Origin: DASTCZ01 sp963704455
GTDB taxonomy: Bacteria > Acidobacteriota > Terriglobia > Acidiferrales > UBA7541
Length of the DNA stretch: 64,000 bases
Direction of reading: 5' to 3'
Assembly: GCA_963704455.1 (NCBI GenBank)
Contig: OY969905.1
Location: forward strand, 1,550,001 to 1,614,000
The position numbers were made by a program, and so were the translations under genes. Position 1 is the stretch's first letter; the number at the start of each line of letters is the position of its first letter. A model generated the notes under the pieces. That model did not search any database. It had not been told where the DNA came from and saw only the letters and a list, made by a program, of their open reading frames with translations. This document shows, in pieces, positions 16,774 to 25,683 of the stretch.

Positions 16774-17655
16774 CTAAAGTTTTGTGAAAGTCGTGAAACC
16801 GCTGTCAGGACTCGGTTGGTTGTTCTGCCAGTGTTTCTTTCTAAGCGCATCCAATTCTGGGTTATAAAGAGTTTCCAGAATTTTCTTTGCCGGGACGATG
16901 ATGCTCACGCCCATATTGACTGCCTCCGCTTGTTCAGTGGCAGAGAATGAAACGGGCAAGTCCCAATGCCCGTGAACCAACCCTAGTAAATGGGATTGTC
17001 CAAGTCCCGATAAGTACGCGGGTTTTCTGTCCGCAGTTTGCGTTGGCATCTTTACGGTGTTGCGCACGAATACAGGCGAGCCACTTAATCCTCCGATTGA
17101 GCGTCCCTCCGCCAGATATGCTTCCATATCTCCGAAGTCTCTGATTGGTAGCTTGTCCTCGGGCATCATTGCGATATTGCCAGTGCGAACCAGAGGCGTC
17201 AGTTTCGTGTGCCCATAGAACCGTGTGAACAGTCCGATGATGACTAGCTCGTCCCCGAGTCCAATGTCAAATTCGGCGAGCCTCTGGTCGGTAGCGAAAA
17301 TTTCTTCTGGAATCCATTCAACGTCGTACTCCGTAAAACGAGGACTTCCGAAAGGCATCACCGCAACATCAACGGAGTCTCTCTCCGTGGGGTGGTAGAA
17401 CCATTTCTGAGCGCCAGTTCGGAGAAACAACGGCATGCCGTCTTTGCCGTTCATGGCAATCACCGCCTCACCAGGTTCTATTGCATCGGCGACGTGCCTC
17501 GCTGTAACGAGGTGTGCCAATCCAACGTTTCCCTCCATAAGCACGCCAACGATGAAGGCAGTACCGCCGAATCTAATAAACGATCCACCGTCATTATCCG
17601 CCTCGTAACGAGAAACAAATGCAACGCAGTTTCGCAATCGGTTAGGTATTCGCAT
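16774..17655 (-). CDS. Trypsin-like serine peptidase (S1-fold)
   Basis: 293 residues from the ATG at 17655, which has GAGG 5 bp upstream; the TTG at 17673 is less likely. The chymotrypsin-fold triad is complete: His54 in LVTARHVAD, Asp96 in DSVDVAVMPF, and the nucleophile Ser in GGLSGSPVF near residue 190. No signal peptide or membrane helix is present, so it is a cytoplasmic protease. Such stand-alone cytoplasmic trypsin-like proteases recur in defence islands as effectors; here no caspase-like or sensor partner is adjacent, so the role is open. Confidence 0.82.
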   Translation of the reverse strand: MRIPNRLRNCVAFVSRYEADNDGGSFIRFGGTAFIVGVLMEGNVGLAHLVTARHVADAIEPGEAVIAMNGKDGMPLFLRTGAQKWFYHPTERDSVDVAVMPFGSPRFTEYDVEWIPEEIFATDQRLAEFDIGLGDELVIIGLFTRFYGHTKLTPLVRTGNIAMMPEDKLPIRDFGDMEAYLAEGRSIGGLSGSPVFVRNTVKMPTQTADRKPAYLSGLGQSHLLGLVHGHWDLPVSFSATEQAEAVNMGVSIIVPAKKILETLYNPELDALRKKHWQNNQPSPDSGFTTFTKL

Positions 17656-17760
17656 CGCATTCCTCAGTGTCAAAGTACAAGCACTTGCTGTAAAGTATCC
17701 TCCTTTGTTAATCCAGGTGTCTAATTTGACCGCCCCATCGTGGTAAAATCACGTTTGAAT

Positions 17761-17837
17761 GACCCCGTAGCTCAATTGGATAGAGCGCCAGCCTTCTAAG
17801 CTGGATGTTGTCGGTTCAAGTCCGACCGGGGTCGCCA
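17761..17837 (+). tRNA. tRNA-Arg (anticodon UCU)
   Basis: 77 nt with all arms: acceptor GACCCCG pairing CGGGGTC, D-arm GCTC...GAGC, anticodon stem CCAGC/GCTGG around loop CTTCTAA (anticodon TCT), T-loop GTTCAAGTC, and an encoded CCA at 17835-17837. It reads AGA codons. It stands inside the accessory region, and a different truncated tRNA-Arg(UCU) is found at 19878-19918. Confidence 0.97.
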
Positions 17838-17856
17838 CTTTTGTTTGGAGGCACAG

Positions 17857-18015
17857 ATGGCGGTTCCTAGTGGTAGATGTGAAATATGCAAAAACCCTAC
17901 CAACACGAGTTTCGGCTTCGGGAGTGGTATTCATTACTATTGCGAAGCCCACAAAGATGAATTGTTTGAAAAAGTGACTGGCAAAAAGCACAAAACCGTC
18001 TCCAAGCCTAAGTGA
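17857..18015 (+). CDS. Small zinc-ribbon-like protein (52 aa)
   Basis: 52 residues beginning MAVPSGRCEICKNPTNTSFG. It has a GGAGG Shine-Dalgarno 5 bp before the ATG, and lies 19 bp after the tRNA. A CxxC pair (RCEICKN) and a later C-x-x-H (YYCEAHKDEL) could hold one zinc ion. The lysine-rich tail suggests nucleic-acid contact. It is followed after 22 bp by the next gene, also with a strong ribosome site, so the two are probably one transcript. No family recognised. Confidence 0.6.
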   Translation: MAVPSGRCEICKNPTNTSFGFGSGIHYYCEAHKDELFEKVTGKKHKTVSKPK

Positions 18016-18037
18016 CAATGGCGCAAGTGGAGGGGTG

Positions 18038-18505
18038 ATGTCCGAAGTTACCGCAACAATAATTGCCGCACTCATCGGAGGCGTTTTCGCTTTGGTGGGT
18101 GTGTGGATTGGCTACTATTTCAGCAAGCGTGCAAGCGAGGGCGACCGCCATTCCGAGTTGCAGTACAAAATATACCAAAAAGTTGAGAGTCTCAAAAACC
18201 TACTGATAGCTTTCCAAAAGGAGATGATTACCCGAGAGGAAATCCACGAAAAATCGGCGCGAGCCTCCGAGGAAGTACTGGTTGCCATTATCCGTTCGGG
18301 GCTGAGCAAGGATGAAAAGAAAAAAGTACTCCACGCTATCAACGGCAAGTGGGAGAACCCGGAGAGCGTCAAAAATCTACAGCGGGTAGCGGATGACCTG
18401 CTCAAGAAACTCGACCCGGAATTTGCTGACGCTGCGAACGAACTGCTCAACGAATTGGGCATGAAGCCAGAGGACATAGACCCGATCATACTTACCAAGA
18501 AGTGA
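18038..18505 (+). CDS. Single-pass membrane protein with cytoplasmic helical domain
   Basis: 155 residues from the ATG at 18038 (GGAGG at 18029-18033). One N-terminal transmembrane helix (TATIIAALIGGVFALVGVWIGYYF, about 5-28) is followed by a charged, mostly helical cytoplasmic region with coiled-coil character (EGDRHSELQYKIYQKVESLKNLL). No catalytic motif. The design (TM plus helical tail) is common among small proteins in mobile islands. Function unknown. Confidence 0.65.
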   Translation: MSEVTATIIAALIGGVFALVGVWIGYYFSKRASEGDRHSELQYKIYQKVESLKNLLIAFQKEMITREEIHEKSARASEEVLVAIIRSGLSKDEKKKVLHAINGKWENPESVKNLQRVADDLLKKLDPEFADAANELLNELGMKPEDIDPIILTKK

Positions 18506-18817
18506 TGGCTCGCTTCTCTTCGAGGATTCCCTCCACGAGTCGTCGTCTCTACCCAGCTCGAAAAGATTTCATCGACAGCAAGCGCGGGAATTCCAGATTG
18601 CTGCGCAAGTGTGCCAATAAAACTGATTCACTACGGGGCGTTCATCCCTGGGCTTCGCAACCCCGTGGAGTGAACCCATAGTTTGAGACAGGTTTCGCGG
18701 CCACACGTCCGTGATTAATTCCGAGTTGCCGACAACACATCCGGGACGTGCCAAGTGCGGAGAACGGTTCAATGGGCTGGCCCTGTCTATTCGAGCGCCG
18801 TGCGTCTAAGGCGTACA
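18506..18817. other. 312-bp non-coding stretch
   Basis: No gene seen. It contains the first copy of a ~20-bp direct repeat at 18640-18660, which recurs after the PIN-like gene. Confidence 0.55.
18640..18660 (+). repeat. Direct repeat, left copy (GTTCATCCCTGGGCTTCGCAA)
   Basis: Matches 19717-19736 except for one extra T. The two copies bracket a ~1.06-kb segment with the PIN-like gene, as expected for an inserted cassette or attachment-site duplication. Confidence 0.5.
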
Positions 18818-19714
18818 ATGGCAGCTATGCGGATACTGCTCGACGCGAAAGACCTTATCAATGTCGTGGAACACTCGAATCCCTTTAAGCTCTCGGAGTT
18901 CGACGGCTGGCTCCGGACGAGAGGCGCCGACCTCGTCTATTCACTTGTGAATATTCGGGGGCTGGCAGCACCGCTTGCTCTTGGGAGCTCGTTCCTGCCT
19001 CAAGTAAAGGACTATCTGGACAGGTTGGAAAGCCTGCCTCACTGCTTCGTCACTTCCGGGATCGACCTCTTGGAATTGCAGCGTGCGCTGGATTGCTTCG
19101 ACGCTGGCAAGGAATACGTAGCGATTAACCCATACGTGCCCCGCTTCGACTATGTCTTCCCGCCGTTTGCAAACCCGGGCAAACTCTACTATCCGATGCG
19201 CGAGAGCGTAGTCGACCTGTGGCGGGCGTGTCCAAATGTCTTCCAGCCACAGCCGAAGTACCACAAACTTCAGGCGCTCGGCATGTCAATGGACCGCGAC
19301 AAAATGGCAGCGAGGCAGTCTAGGTCGGAGCCACCCTCGGAGTGGATTGTCGAAATCCTGATGCTAAAAATGAATGTCGAGGAAGAACGCGCAACGCAGG
19401 TCGCGTCGTGGATCGCAGCGAATCCGCTTCGATGCCCGGCAATGTGGCTGGCGCGGGCTGTCGGGTTCTCCATGTCTCAGAATCAGAGTTATGCGGCGCG
19501 GAAGGACGACACTTTCGACATGGCCGAGATGTGGACAATTCCTTACACGGACGCTGCTACCGTCGACAGGTGTATGCTCGATTTGTTCTCGCGTGCAAGG
19601 CGAATACTCGGACGTAAAGACGACTCTGCTGGCCCTCGAGCGAAAGTGTACAGGAGTCTGAGCGAACTGATGTCTGCGGGGAGCTTCGCAGCGGTTGCAG
19701 GAACAAGCGGGTAG
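18818..19714 (+). CDS. Hypothetical protein with PIN-like N-terminus
   Basis: 298 residues from the ATG at 18818 (AAGGCG 6 bp upstream); an ATG at 18827 is a close alternative. The start MRILLDAKDLINVVEHSNP resembles the first strand and acidic residue of PIN-domain RNases, but the remaining acidic positions are not clearly identifiable. The middle is unlike any family I recognise (YVPRFDYVFPPFANPGK). No membrane helix or signal peptide. It sits alone between two copies of a ~20-bp direct repeat, which points to acquisition as a cassette. Confidence 0.55.
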   Translation: MAAMRILLDAKDLINVVEHSNPFKLSEFDGWLRTRGADLVYSLVNIRGLAAPLALGSSFLPQVKDYLDRLESLPHCFVTSGIDLLELQRALDCFDAGKEYVAINPYVPRFDYVFPPFANPGKLYYPMRESVVDLWRACPNVFQPQPKYHKLQALGMSMDRDKMAARQSRSEPPSEWIVEILMLKMNVEEERATQVASWIAANPLRCPAMWLARAVGFSMSQNQSYAARKDDTFDMAEMWTIPYTDAATVDRCMLDLFSRARRILGRKDDSAGPRAKVYRSLSELMSAGSFAAVAGTSG

Positions 19715-19716
19715 GG

Positions 19717-19736
19717 GTTCACCCTGGGCTTCGCAA
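19717..19736 (+). repeat. Direct repeat, right copy
   Basis: GTTCACCCTGGGCTTCGCAA, 20 of 21 positions shared with 18640-18660. It begins 3 bp after the PIN-like gene's stop. A second short repetition (CTGTGCCA, GAACTGTGCC) follows at about 19740. Confidence 0.5.
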
Positions 19737-19877
19737 TATCAACTGTGCCAGAACTGTGCCAAAACCCTTCTGATTCGAGCGGTTGGGGTTAGCTTTGAGC
19801 GAAAAGCAGATTCCCCAAGTTGTTGGAAATATTGAAAAGCCAAATGAACAAATGGAAGGTTTGGAATGGAGCATTGC

Positions 19878-19918
19878 GCTTAGAAGGCAGACGCTCTTTC
19901 CGACTGAGCTACGGGCGC
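19878..19918 (-). pseudogene. Truncated tRNA-Arg(UCU), 5' half only
   Basis: On the minus strand the first 41 nt of a tRNA are intact: acceptor GCGCCCG, TA, D-arm GCTC...GAGC, anticodon stem TCTGC, loop CTTCTAA (anticodon TCT) and GC of the returning stem. The T-arm and 3' acceptor are missing. The sequence breaks in the anticodon stem, the usual crossover zone for tRNA-targeting integrases. It differs from the intact tRNA at 17761 (acceptor GACCCCG). It likely marks the right boundary of the island. Confidence 0.75.
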
Positions 19919-20044
19919 ACTGCAATTTAATCTAGAGCATCTCCCGTCACTTGGCAACGCCGTGTTCCAATTCCCGTGCGCACCGGGCAGGCATTCCAAT
20001 CTCATTGCCCATCGGCGTGACTTCCGGTATCGTGCAATCTATTG

Positions 20045-20689
20045 ATGTCTTGGCGAGCTATTTTCGGCCACGCCCCTGGCGAATCGACCGTGAGACTACT
20101 CTCGTTTTTTTTCCTGGCTGCCATGCTTTGCGCCCCGGCCGCCTTCGCGCAGGCGCGTCCGGAAGAAGGCGGCCATGAACTCCAGCTTTGGACCAGTGGC
20201 GGGGGCAGCGTGTCCGGCGGCACGTCGGGCACAACCCTTTGGAACATTGGCGTGCGTTACGGTTTTGTCTTGACGAAGCCCCACGGCCCAGGTCCGCTCC
20301 GCGGCACATTTGAATTTGCCGTTGACGCGGTGCCTGCCTTCTTTGTATTCCAGCCTGCGAAGACCGCGTATGGCGCTTCGTTCGATCCCGTCGTGTTGAA
20401 ATGGAATTTTGCCGCAGACCGGCGCGTGGTCCCTTACGCGGAACTTGCGGGAGGGGTGCTCTTCACGGATCAGACCGTACCTTCAGGCACTTCGCGCGTA
20501 AACTTCACGCCGCAAGCCGCCCTGGGCCTGCACATCCTGCATCGGCGATTCAATTGGAGCATCGAGGTTCGCTACGAGCACATTTCAAATGCCGGACTGA
20601 CTTCACCCAATCCCGGCCTCAACACGATTCAGGGGCGCATCGGAATTGGCATCTTCACGCGCGGCCACCACACCGATCACCGGCCGTAA
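20045..20689 (+). CDS. PagL-like lipid A 3-O-deacylase (acyloxyacyl hydrolase family)
   Basis: Outer-membrane beta-barrel esterase family that removes an acyl chain from lipid A. The catalytic block is RYEHISNAGLTSPNPGLN near the C-terminus, matching the PagL His-x-Ser-Asn signature. Alternating beta strands (YGFVLTK, LRGTFEFAVDAV, VVPYAELAGGVLF) fit a barrel. A signal peptide, RLLSFFFLAAMLCAPAAFAQA, starts at a GTG at 20090. The ATG at 20045 adds a 15-residue leader, so the GTG may be the true start. The gene stands alone just outside the tRNA-bounded island and converges on an S9 peptidase gene 16 bp away. Confidence 0.82.
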   Translation: MSWRAIFGHAPGESTVRLLSFFFLAAMLCAPAAFAQARPEEGGHELQLWTSGGGSVSGGTSGTTLWNIGVRYGFVLTKPHGPGPLRGTFEFAVDAVPAFFVFQPAKTAYGASFDPVVLKWNFAADRRVVPYAELAGGVLFTDQTVPSGTSRVNFTPQAALGLHILHRRFNWSIEVRYEHISNAGLTSPNPGLNTIQGRIGIGIFTRGHHTDHRP

Positions 20690-20705
20690 CATTTTCCAGT
20701 TGCGG

Positions 20706-22766
20706 TTATTTCAGATACTTCCCCAGCCAATCCAAAAACAGCTTGTACCAAAGCTCGCTGTTCTGCGGCTTCAGGATCCAGTGGCCTTCATCAGGGAAGA
20801 TCACGAGCTTCGAAGGCACTCCCTGCCGCTGCAACGCCGTGAAAAATTGCAAGCCCTGCGTGTACGGCACGCGGTAATCCATCTCGCCGTCAATCACCAG
20901 CGTCGGCGTTTTGTATTTGCCGAATTCGCCGGCGTAGGTCGAAGGCGACCACTTTCGATAGCTGTCAGGGTTTGTCCACGGCGTGCCCGCCATGTCGTGC
21001 TCCTCAAACCAAAGCTCCTCCGTCGCGCCGTACATGCTTACTTTGTCATACGGCCCCGCGTGGCTGATCAGCGCTTTGAAGCGCCCCGTGTGTCCCGCAA
21101 TCCAATCGATCACGTATCCGCCATAAGAACCGCCTGCGGCGGCGACGTGATCCGCGTCAATGAACTTGTAATTGGCGATGGCGGCGTCCAATCCCTTCAT
21201 CAAGTCCTCATACACCTTGCCGCCCCAGTCGTCCGTGATTTCGTCTGTAAATTTCTGGCCGTATCCAGTAGAGCCGCGCGGATTGATGAACACCACCACG
21301 TAGCCCGGCGAAGCAAACATCTGCTGGTTCCAACGATACATCCAGTTGTCTTCCCACGCACCCTGTGGCCCGCCGTGAATTAGGAACAATGTCGGATATT
21401 TGTGCGAAGCATCGAAATGCGGCGGACGAATCACTGCGCCGTGAACACGTGTACCGCCCGCGCCCTCAAACCAGAACCATTCCGGCGCGCCGAGATCGAG
21501 CTGTGCCAGCCGCGCATCATTCAAGTGCGTGAGTTGCCGCGCCCTGCCGCCCCCCACGCCCACCGTGAAAACCTCGGCAGGCTGCGTCAGGCTCGATCGA
21601 GTGAAAACTAATGACCGGCCGTTTCCCCCGAGTGAAAGTTCTCCGTTGAATCCTTCCGGGACGATTACAATTGGGTTCGCGCCTTCGCGCGGTTGAATCG
21701 CATAGATCGGCGACTCAGCATGCTCCTCCGCCGTGAAATAAATCGTCCGGCTATCCGCTGACCACGTCATGTTGTCCACGTTGCGGTCAAGATTTGTTTC
21801 AGTGAGGTTCGAGCTTTTTCCAGTCGCTCGGTCGTAGAGCATCAGCCGCCAGCGGTCGGCCTCGTATTCCGCTTTAAGCTGCGCGCGGTACGCGATGCTT
21901 TTGCCGTCCGGCGAATAGACTGGATGCGAGTCATATCCCGGATTGTCAGTGATGCGCTTCGGCGCGGCGGACCCATCGGCGGGGACAATAAATAGATCGG
22001 CGTTCGTACTGATCGCCTCCATCGGATCGGTCACCGCTGTAAAACACAGTTCACGGCCATCCGGCGAGAACGCGATGTCATTTGCATCGCCGCGAAAATC
22101 CGGCGGCGCATCGTAGTCGGCGCCGGGCATCAAATCACGCGCTGTGCCGCCCGCCACGGGCATTACAAATAAATGACTGCGCCGCCCGTCATTCCAATGC
22201 GTCCAGTGCCGGTAAAGCAGATGGTCGTAAACGCGCGCCTTTACCTTGCTTTTGGCCGCGTCGTCCATGCGCTTCTTGTTGCACGGATTGTCCTTGCAAT
22301 CCGGAAACACTCCTGTCGTGAATGCAAAGGATTTGCTGTCCGGCGCCCAATAGAAACCGTCCACGCCCGTGGAGATGCTCGAAGCTTTTGTTGCCTCGCC
22401 GCCATCCACGGAAATCAAATAAATTTGCGACTCACCGTCGCGAGAAGAAAGAAACGCAATCTGCTTGCCGTCGGGGGACCATCGCGGCGAATTGTCGTGC
22501 CCGCTGCGCGTAAGCGCCATCGCTTCGCCGCCCGCCAAGGGAACCAGCCAGATATTTGAAGCGTTCCGGTTTGCCTCTTTGTCCGGCGTCGCCACGGTGA
22601 ACGCAACCCACTTCCCATCCGGTGACGCGTGGGGATCGCTCACACGCTGCATCGAAATCAAATCATCGAATGTGATGGCGCGCTTCGATTGCGCATACGC
22701 GAGCGGCTCAATAGCAATGAGCGTCAGGCACAGTGCTGCAGCAATAATCAGGGTTTTGCGTTTCAT
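20706..22766 (-). CDS. Secreted S9-family peptidase (acylaminoacyl/dipeptidyl peptidase type)
   Basis: Serine exopeptidase of the prolyl oligopeptidase clan. 686 residues from the ATG at 22766, giving a signal peptide MKRKTLIIAAALCLTLIAIEPLAYAQ; upstream in-frame codons back to 22850 are not needed. A seven-bladed propeller with repeated WSPDGK, YSPDGK and WSADSR signatures covers about 40-420. The hydrolase domain holds Ser in GGSYGGYV (~546), Asp in DGEMDYRVP (~630) and His in DEGHW (~659). It is divergent from another S9 gene at 22964, and the 197-bp gap presumably holds both promoters. Confidence 0.92.
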   Translation of the reverse strand: MKRKTLIIAAALCLTLIAIEPLAYAQSKRAITFDDLISMQRVSDPHASPDGKWVAFTVATPDKEANRNASNIWLVPLAGGEAMALTRSGHDNSPRWSPDGKQIAFLSSRDGESQIYLISVDGGEATKASSISTGVDGFYWAPDSKSFAFTTGVFPDCKDNPCNKKRMDDAAKSKVKARVYDHLLYRHWTHWNDGRRSHLFVMPVAGGTARDLMPGADYDAPPDFRGDANDIAFSPDGRELCFTAVTDPMEAISTNADLFIVPADGSAAPKRITDNPGYDSHPVYSPDGKSIAYRAQLKAEYEADRWRLMLYDRATGKSSNLTETNLDRNVDNMTWSADSRTIYFTAEEHAESPIYAIQPREGANPIVIVPEGFNGELSLGGNGRSLVFTRSSLTQPAEVFTVGVGGGRARQLTHLNDARLAQLDLGAPEWFWFEGAGGTRVHGAVIRPPHFDASHKYPTLFLIHGGPQGAWEDNWMYRWNQQMFASPGYVVVFINPRGSTGYGQKFTDEITDDWGGKVYEDLMKGLDAAIANYKFIDADHVAAAGGSYGGYVIDWIAGHTGRFKALISHAGPYDKVSMYGATEELWFEEHDMAGTPWTNPDSYRKWSPSTYAGEFGKYKTPTLVIDGEMDYRVPYTQGLQFFTALQRQGVPSKLVIFPDEGHWILKPQNSELWYKLFLDWLGKYLK

Positions 22767-22963
22767 CTTGGCGATTTCTCCATGAGCAAGACCATTCACA
22801 CTTTTAGTTTTTATTGAGCTTGAATTTCGACCCCGAATGCAGCGAATCATGGCACGTTCGGCTCACGTTGCCAAGCCGCTTAGCCGGGCTGGTCGGCGTT
22901 GCGCTCACGCATTTCCCGGCTTAGACTCTCGCTTCGCGTACTTCCCTAAGAAGGAGAAAACCA

Positions 22964-25219
22964 ATGAAGCGCTCCCATTTGTCTCTTGCAGTGCTCACGA
23001 TTGCAATTTTCTTCGCAGCTCGCGTTCTCGCCCAGCAAAACCCGCCCGAAAAGCGCGCCATGACGTTCCTCGACATCATGCAGATGCGCGCCGTCGGCGG
23101 CGGGACGATTTCGCCCGACGGCAGGTGGGTACTCTACACAGTCTCCACGCCGAATTGGAAATTGGGGAAAAATTTCACGGACATATACGTCGCGCCCGCC
23201 GACGGCTCCGCGCCTCCGCACCAGCTCACGTTTACGCCAGACAAAAATGAAACCCAGCCCCACTGGGCGCGCGACAGCCGTTGGTTTGGTTTTCTTTCCG
23301 ACCGCGACAGCACGGGCGCCGAAGCCAGGACGCAGCTCTACTTGATGCGCCGAGACATGGGCGAAGCGCGGGAAGTCAGTGACGCGCCAAACGGCGTTGG
23401 CAATTTCGCTTTCAGTCGCGACGGCAAGTGGGTCGCCTTTTCCTCGGGCCGTGCGGAAGCGCGCCAGCTCATGCTCCTGAGTCTTGATGGCGAACAGCGC
23501 CCCGTCCGGCTCACTCATCACTTGACTCCCATTGGCGCCTGGGCCTGGAGCCCGGACAGTTCGCGCATACTTTTCCTAACACGCGACAAAGTGGACCCCG
23601 ACGACCAGAAGCGCCGCGAGAAGAAGTTCGATGTGCGCATCAACGATCCCGTCGAAGCCCCTGAGCATCTCTGGTCCATCACCATTGCCGACAAGACCGA
23701 GAAACGCTGGACGCAGGGCGACGCCTACGGCGTACTCGAGTTCACTCAATCGGATGACAACAAGTGGGTCGCCTTCCGCAGCGCTTCCACCGACCGCCAT
23801 GCCAACACGCTCGATGAAGTGGACTCCGAGGTTTATTTGCTGAATCTCGGTAATGGCGAGATTCGCCGCATCACAAACAATCACATCGCCGAAGGCAACC
23901 CGGTCTTTTCGCCGGACAGCCGCTCGCTTGTCTTCACGGCTCCCGACGATTTCGCCTATGACAACAACCGCAAGCTCTTCGTCGTCTCCGTGAATGGAGG
24001 CGAGCCGCGCAAACTCCTCTCCGATTGGGATCATAGCGCCAACAATCCCTCCTGGAGCGCGGATTCGAAGACGATTTATTTCACCGAGGGCCTAGGCGTC
24101 AACGAGCACGTCTTCGCCGTCCGTGTCGCTGACAACAAGCTCGACCAGCTCACTCACGAAGTTGGAGTGATCGCCGGCCCCGGTTTCGATCACGAAACTG
24201 GAATGTTCCTCATAACATTTGCGAATCCTGAGCATCCCAACGACTACTACGTCGCGCGCCCCGATTCCATCGGCGATCGTGCGCGCTGGGCGCGTGTCTC
24301 CAACGCCAACCCGCAAGTCGCGGGCTATTCGCTCGGCAGCTATGAAACCGTGCACTGGAAGAGCACGGACGGCGCAACCGTTGAAGGCATTCTCATCTAC
24401 CCGGTCGGCTACCAAGCGGGGAAGCGCTATCCGCTTATTGTTCAGCTTCATGGCGGCCCGCAATCGGCCTACACAAATACTTTTTCCGGCGGCTTCGGCA
24501 CGTACATCAACATTTACGCCGCCAATGGCTACGCTGTCTTCCAGCCGAATTATCGCGGCTCCGACAATTACGGCCAGCATTTCCGTGTGCAAATTGCCGG
24601 CGACTACTACACGCAGGCCTTCGACGACATCAACACCGGCGTGGACGATCTCATCAAGCGCGGCATCGTGGACCCCGACAAAATGGGCATGATGGGTTGG
24701 AGCGCCGGCGGCCATTGGTGCGACTGGACTCTCACCCATTCCACGCGTTTCAAAGCCATCTCTACCGGCGCGGGCGCGTCCGACTGGATCTCCATGTACG
24801 CCCAAACCGACACGCAGCAGCCGCGCGAGTTTTATTTCAAAGGGAAGCCCTGGGAAAACTGGGACCACTTCGGCGCCGAATCGCCCATCAAGTACATCGC
24901 CAACGCGAAGACTCCAACTCTCATCCACGCAGGTACGGCTGATCAGCGCGTCCCCAAACCGCAATCCGATGAACTCTTCATGGGCCTAAAAAAGGTCGGC
25001 GTGCCGGTTGAATACATCAACTATCCGAATATGCCCCACGGCATCAGCGACCCGCGCTACCAGATGGTGAAAATGGTCTCCGAATTCGAATGGTTTGAGA
25101 AATGGATCAAAGGCAAGCCCGGCTGGTTCGAATGGAAGGTCTTCCTTGACACCCTTCCAGCGGATTCAAGAAATGCCGATACAAACCAAGCCGCAGGCTC
25201 GGACGACGACGGTAACTGA
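22964..25219 (+). CDS. Secreted S9-family peptidase
   Basis: 751 residues with signal peptide MKRSHLSLAVLTIAIFFAARVLAQ and a GGAG ribosome site. The N-terminal beta-propeller carries SPDGRW, SRDGKW and WSPDSS repeats. The alpha/beta-hydrolase end has nucleophile Ser in GWSAGGHWCDW (~580), Asp in GTADQRVP (~659) and His in NMPHGI (~692). It shares architecture with the divergent gene at 20706-22766 but is not a recent duplicate. Exported peptidases of this type digest proline-containing or N-acyl peptides in the periplasm. A strong hairpin follows at 25276-25304. Confidence 0.92.
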   Translation: MKRSHLSLAVLTIAIFFAARVLAQQNPPEKRAMTFLDIMQMRAVGGGTISPDGRWVLYTVSTPNWKLGKNFTDIYVAPADGSAPPHQLTFTPDKNETQPHWARDSRWFGFLSDRDSTGAEARTQLYLMRRDMGEAREVSDAPNGVGNFAFSRDGKWVAFSSGRAEARQLMLLSLDGEQRPVRLTHHLTPIGAWAWSPDSSRILFLTRDKVDPDDQKRREKKFDVRINDPVEAPEHLWSITIADKTEKRWTQGDAYGVLEFTQSDDNKWVAFRSASTDRHANTLDEVDSEVYLLNLGNGEIRRITNNHIAEGNPVFSPDSRSLVFTAPDDFAYDNNRKLFVVSVNGGEPRKLLSDWDHSANNPSWSADSKTIYFTEGLGVNEHVFAVRVADNKLDQLTHEVGVIAGPGFDHETGMFLITFANPEHPNDYYVARPDSIGDRARWARVSNANPQVAGYSLGSYETVHWKSTDGATVEGILIYPVGYQAGKRYPLIVQLHGGPQSAYTNTFSGGFGTYINIYAANGYAVFQPNYRGSDNYGQHFRVQIAGDYYTQAFDDINTGVDDLIKRGIVDPDKMGMMGWSAGGHWCDWTLTHSTRFKAISTGAGASDWISMYAQTDTQQPREFYFKGKPWENWDHFGAESPIKYIANAKTPTLIHAGTADQRVPKPQSDELFMGLKKVGVPVEYINYPNMPHGISDPRYQMVKMVSEFEWFEKWIKGKPGWFEWKVFLDTLPADSRNADTNQAAGSDDDGN

Positions 25220-25275
25220 AGAGACTCCAGGTTTGCCAAAGGGTGAGTCGCGAATCTACTCGGAAAGATGAAAAC

Positions 25276-25304
25276 CCCGGCCTCCGGCGAACCCGAAGGC
25301 CGGG
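25276..25304. terminator. Hairpin between convergent genes, likely bidirectional terminator
   Basis: CCCGGCCT and AGGCCGGG form a perfect 8-bp GC-rich stem around a 13-nt loop, located between the ends of two convergent genes. The upstream AAAA (25271-25274) gives a U-run for the minus-strand transcript. Confidence 0.65.
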
Positions 25305-25326
25305 CTGGGAATTTGAAGGAACTCAG

Positions 25327-25683
25327 TTAATTCGAATCGCCACCACCACCCATGAATCCAGCCAGCAAGCCAAGCAGGCCCACTGCAAGGTGGATGATGT
25401 TATACGTCATATTCAGATTGAGCATGTTGACGACGTACGCGACATTAGCAAAGCCAAGGATCGCCACGAGGGTGTAAACCAGACCAAATACCTTCGCAAA
25501 TCCCTTTCCACCCTTCTCCCCGCCGCCCAAGCCGGCTGCCAGGCCGATTAGACCCGTCGCCAGGTGGATTACGTTGTGGATGGTGTTGAATTGCATCCCC
25601 ATCATTTCTGCGGGGTGTACAAAACCGAAGATCCCAACAACGGTCAATACGAGCCCAACCACGACAGCGTAGGTCTTGCCCAT
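25327..25683 (-). CDS. DUF4383-family four-helix membrane protein
   Basis: 118 residues from the ATG at 25683 (GGAGG 7 bp upstream); the longer in-frame extension to 25854 is non-coding leader. Four hydrophobic helices, arranged as two similar halves: the motif NTIHNVIHLATGLIGLAAG in the first half returns as MTYNIIHLAVGLLGLLAGF in the second, an internal duplication. Family members are small inner-membrane proteins of unknown role, often near stress genes. Monocistronic. Confidence 0.82.
   Translation of the reverse strand: MGKTYAVVVGLVLTVVGIFGFVHPAEMMGMQFNTIHNVIHLATGLIGLAAGLGGGEKGGKGFAKVFGLVYTLVAILGFANVAYVVNMLNLNMTYNIIHLAVGLLGLLAGFMGGGGDSN

Noticed and set aside
17749..18075. Minus-strand frame reading GLEPTTSSLEGWRSIQLSYG
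   Set aside because: This is the antisense translation of the tRNA-Arg gene, a well-known spurious annotation.
24092..24964. Minus-strand frame of 290 codons
   Set aside because: Shadow of the S9 peptidase at 22964-25219; no start site or family features.
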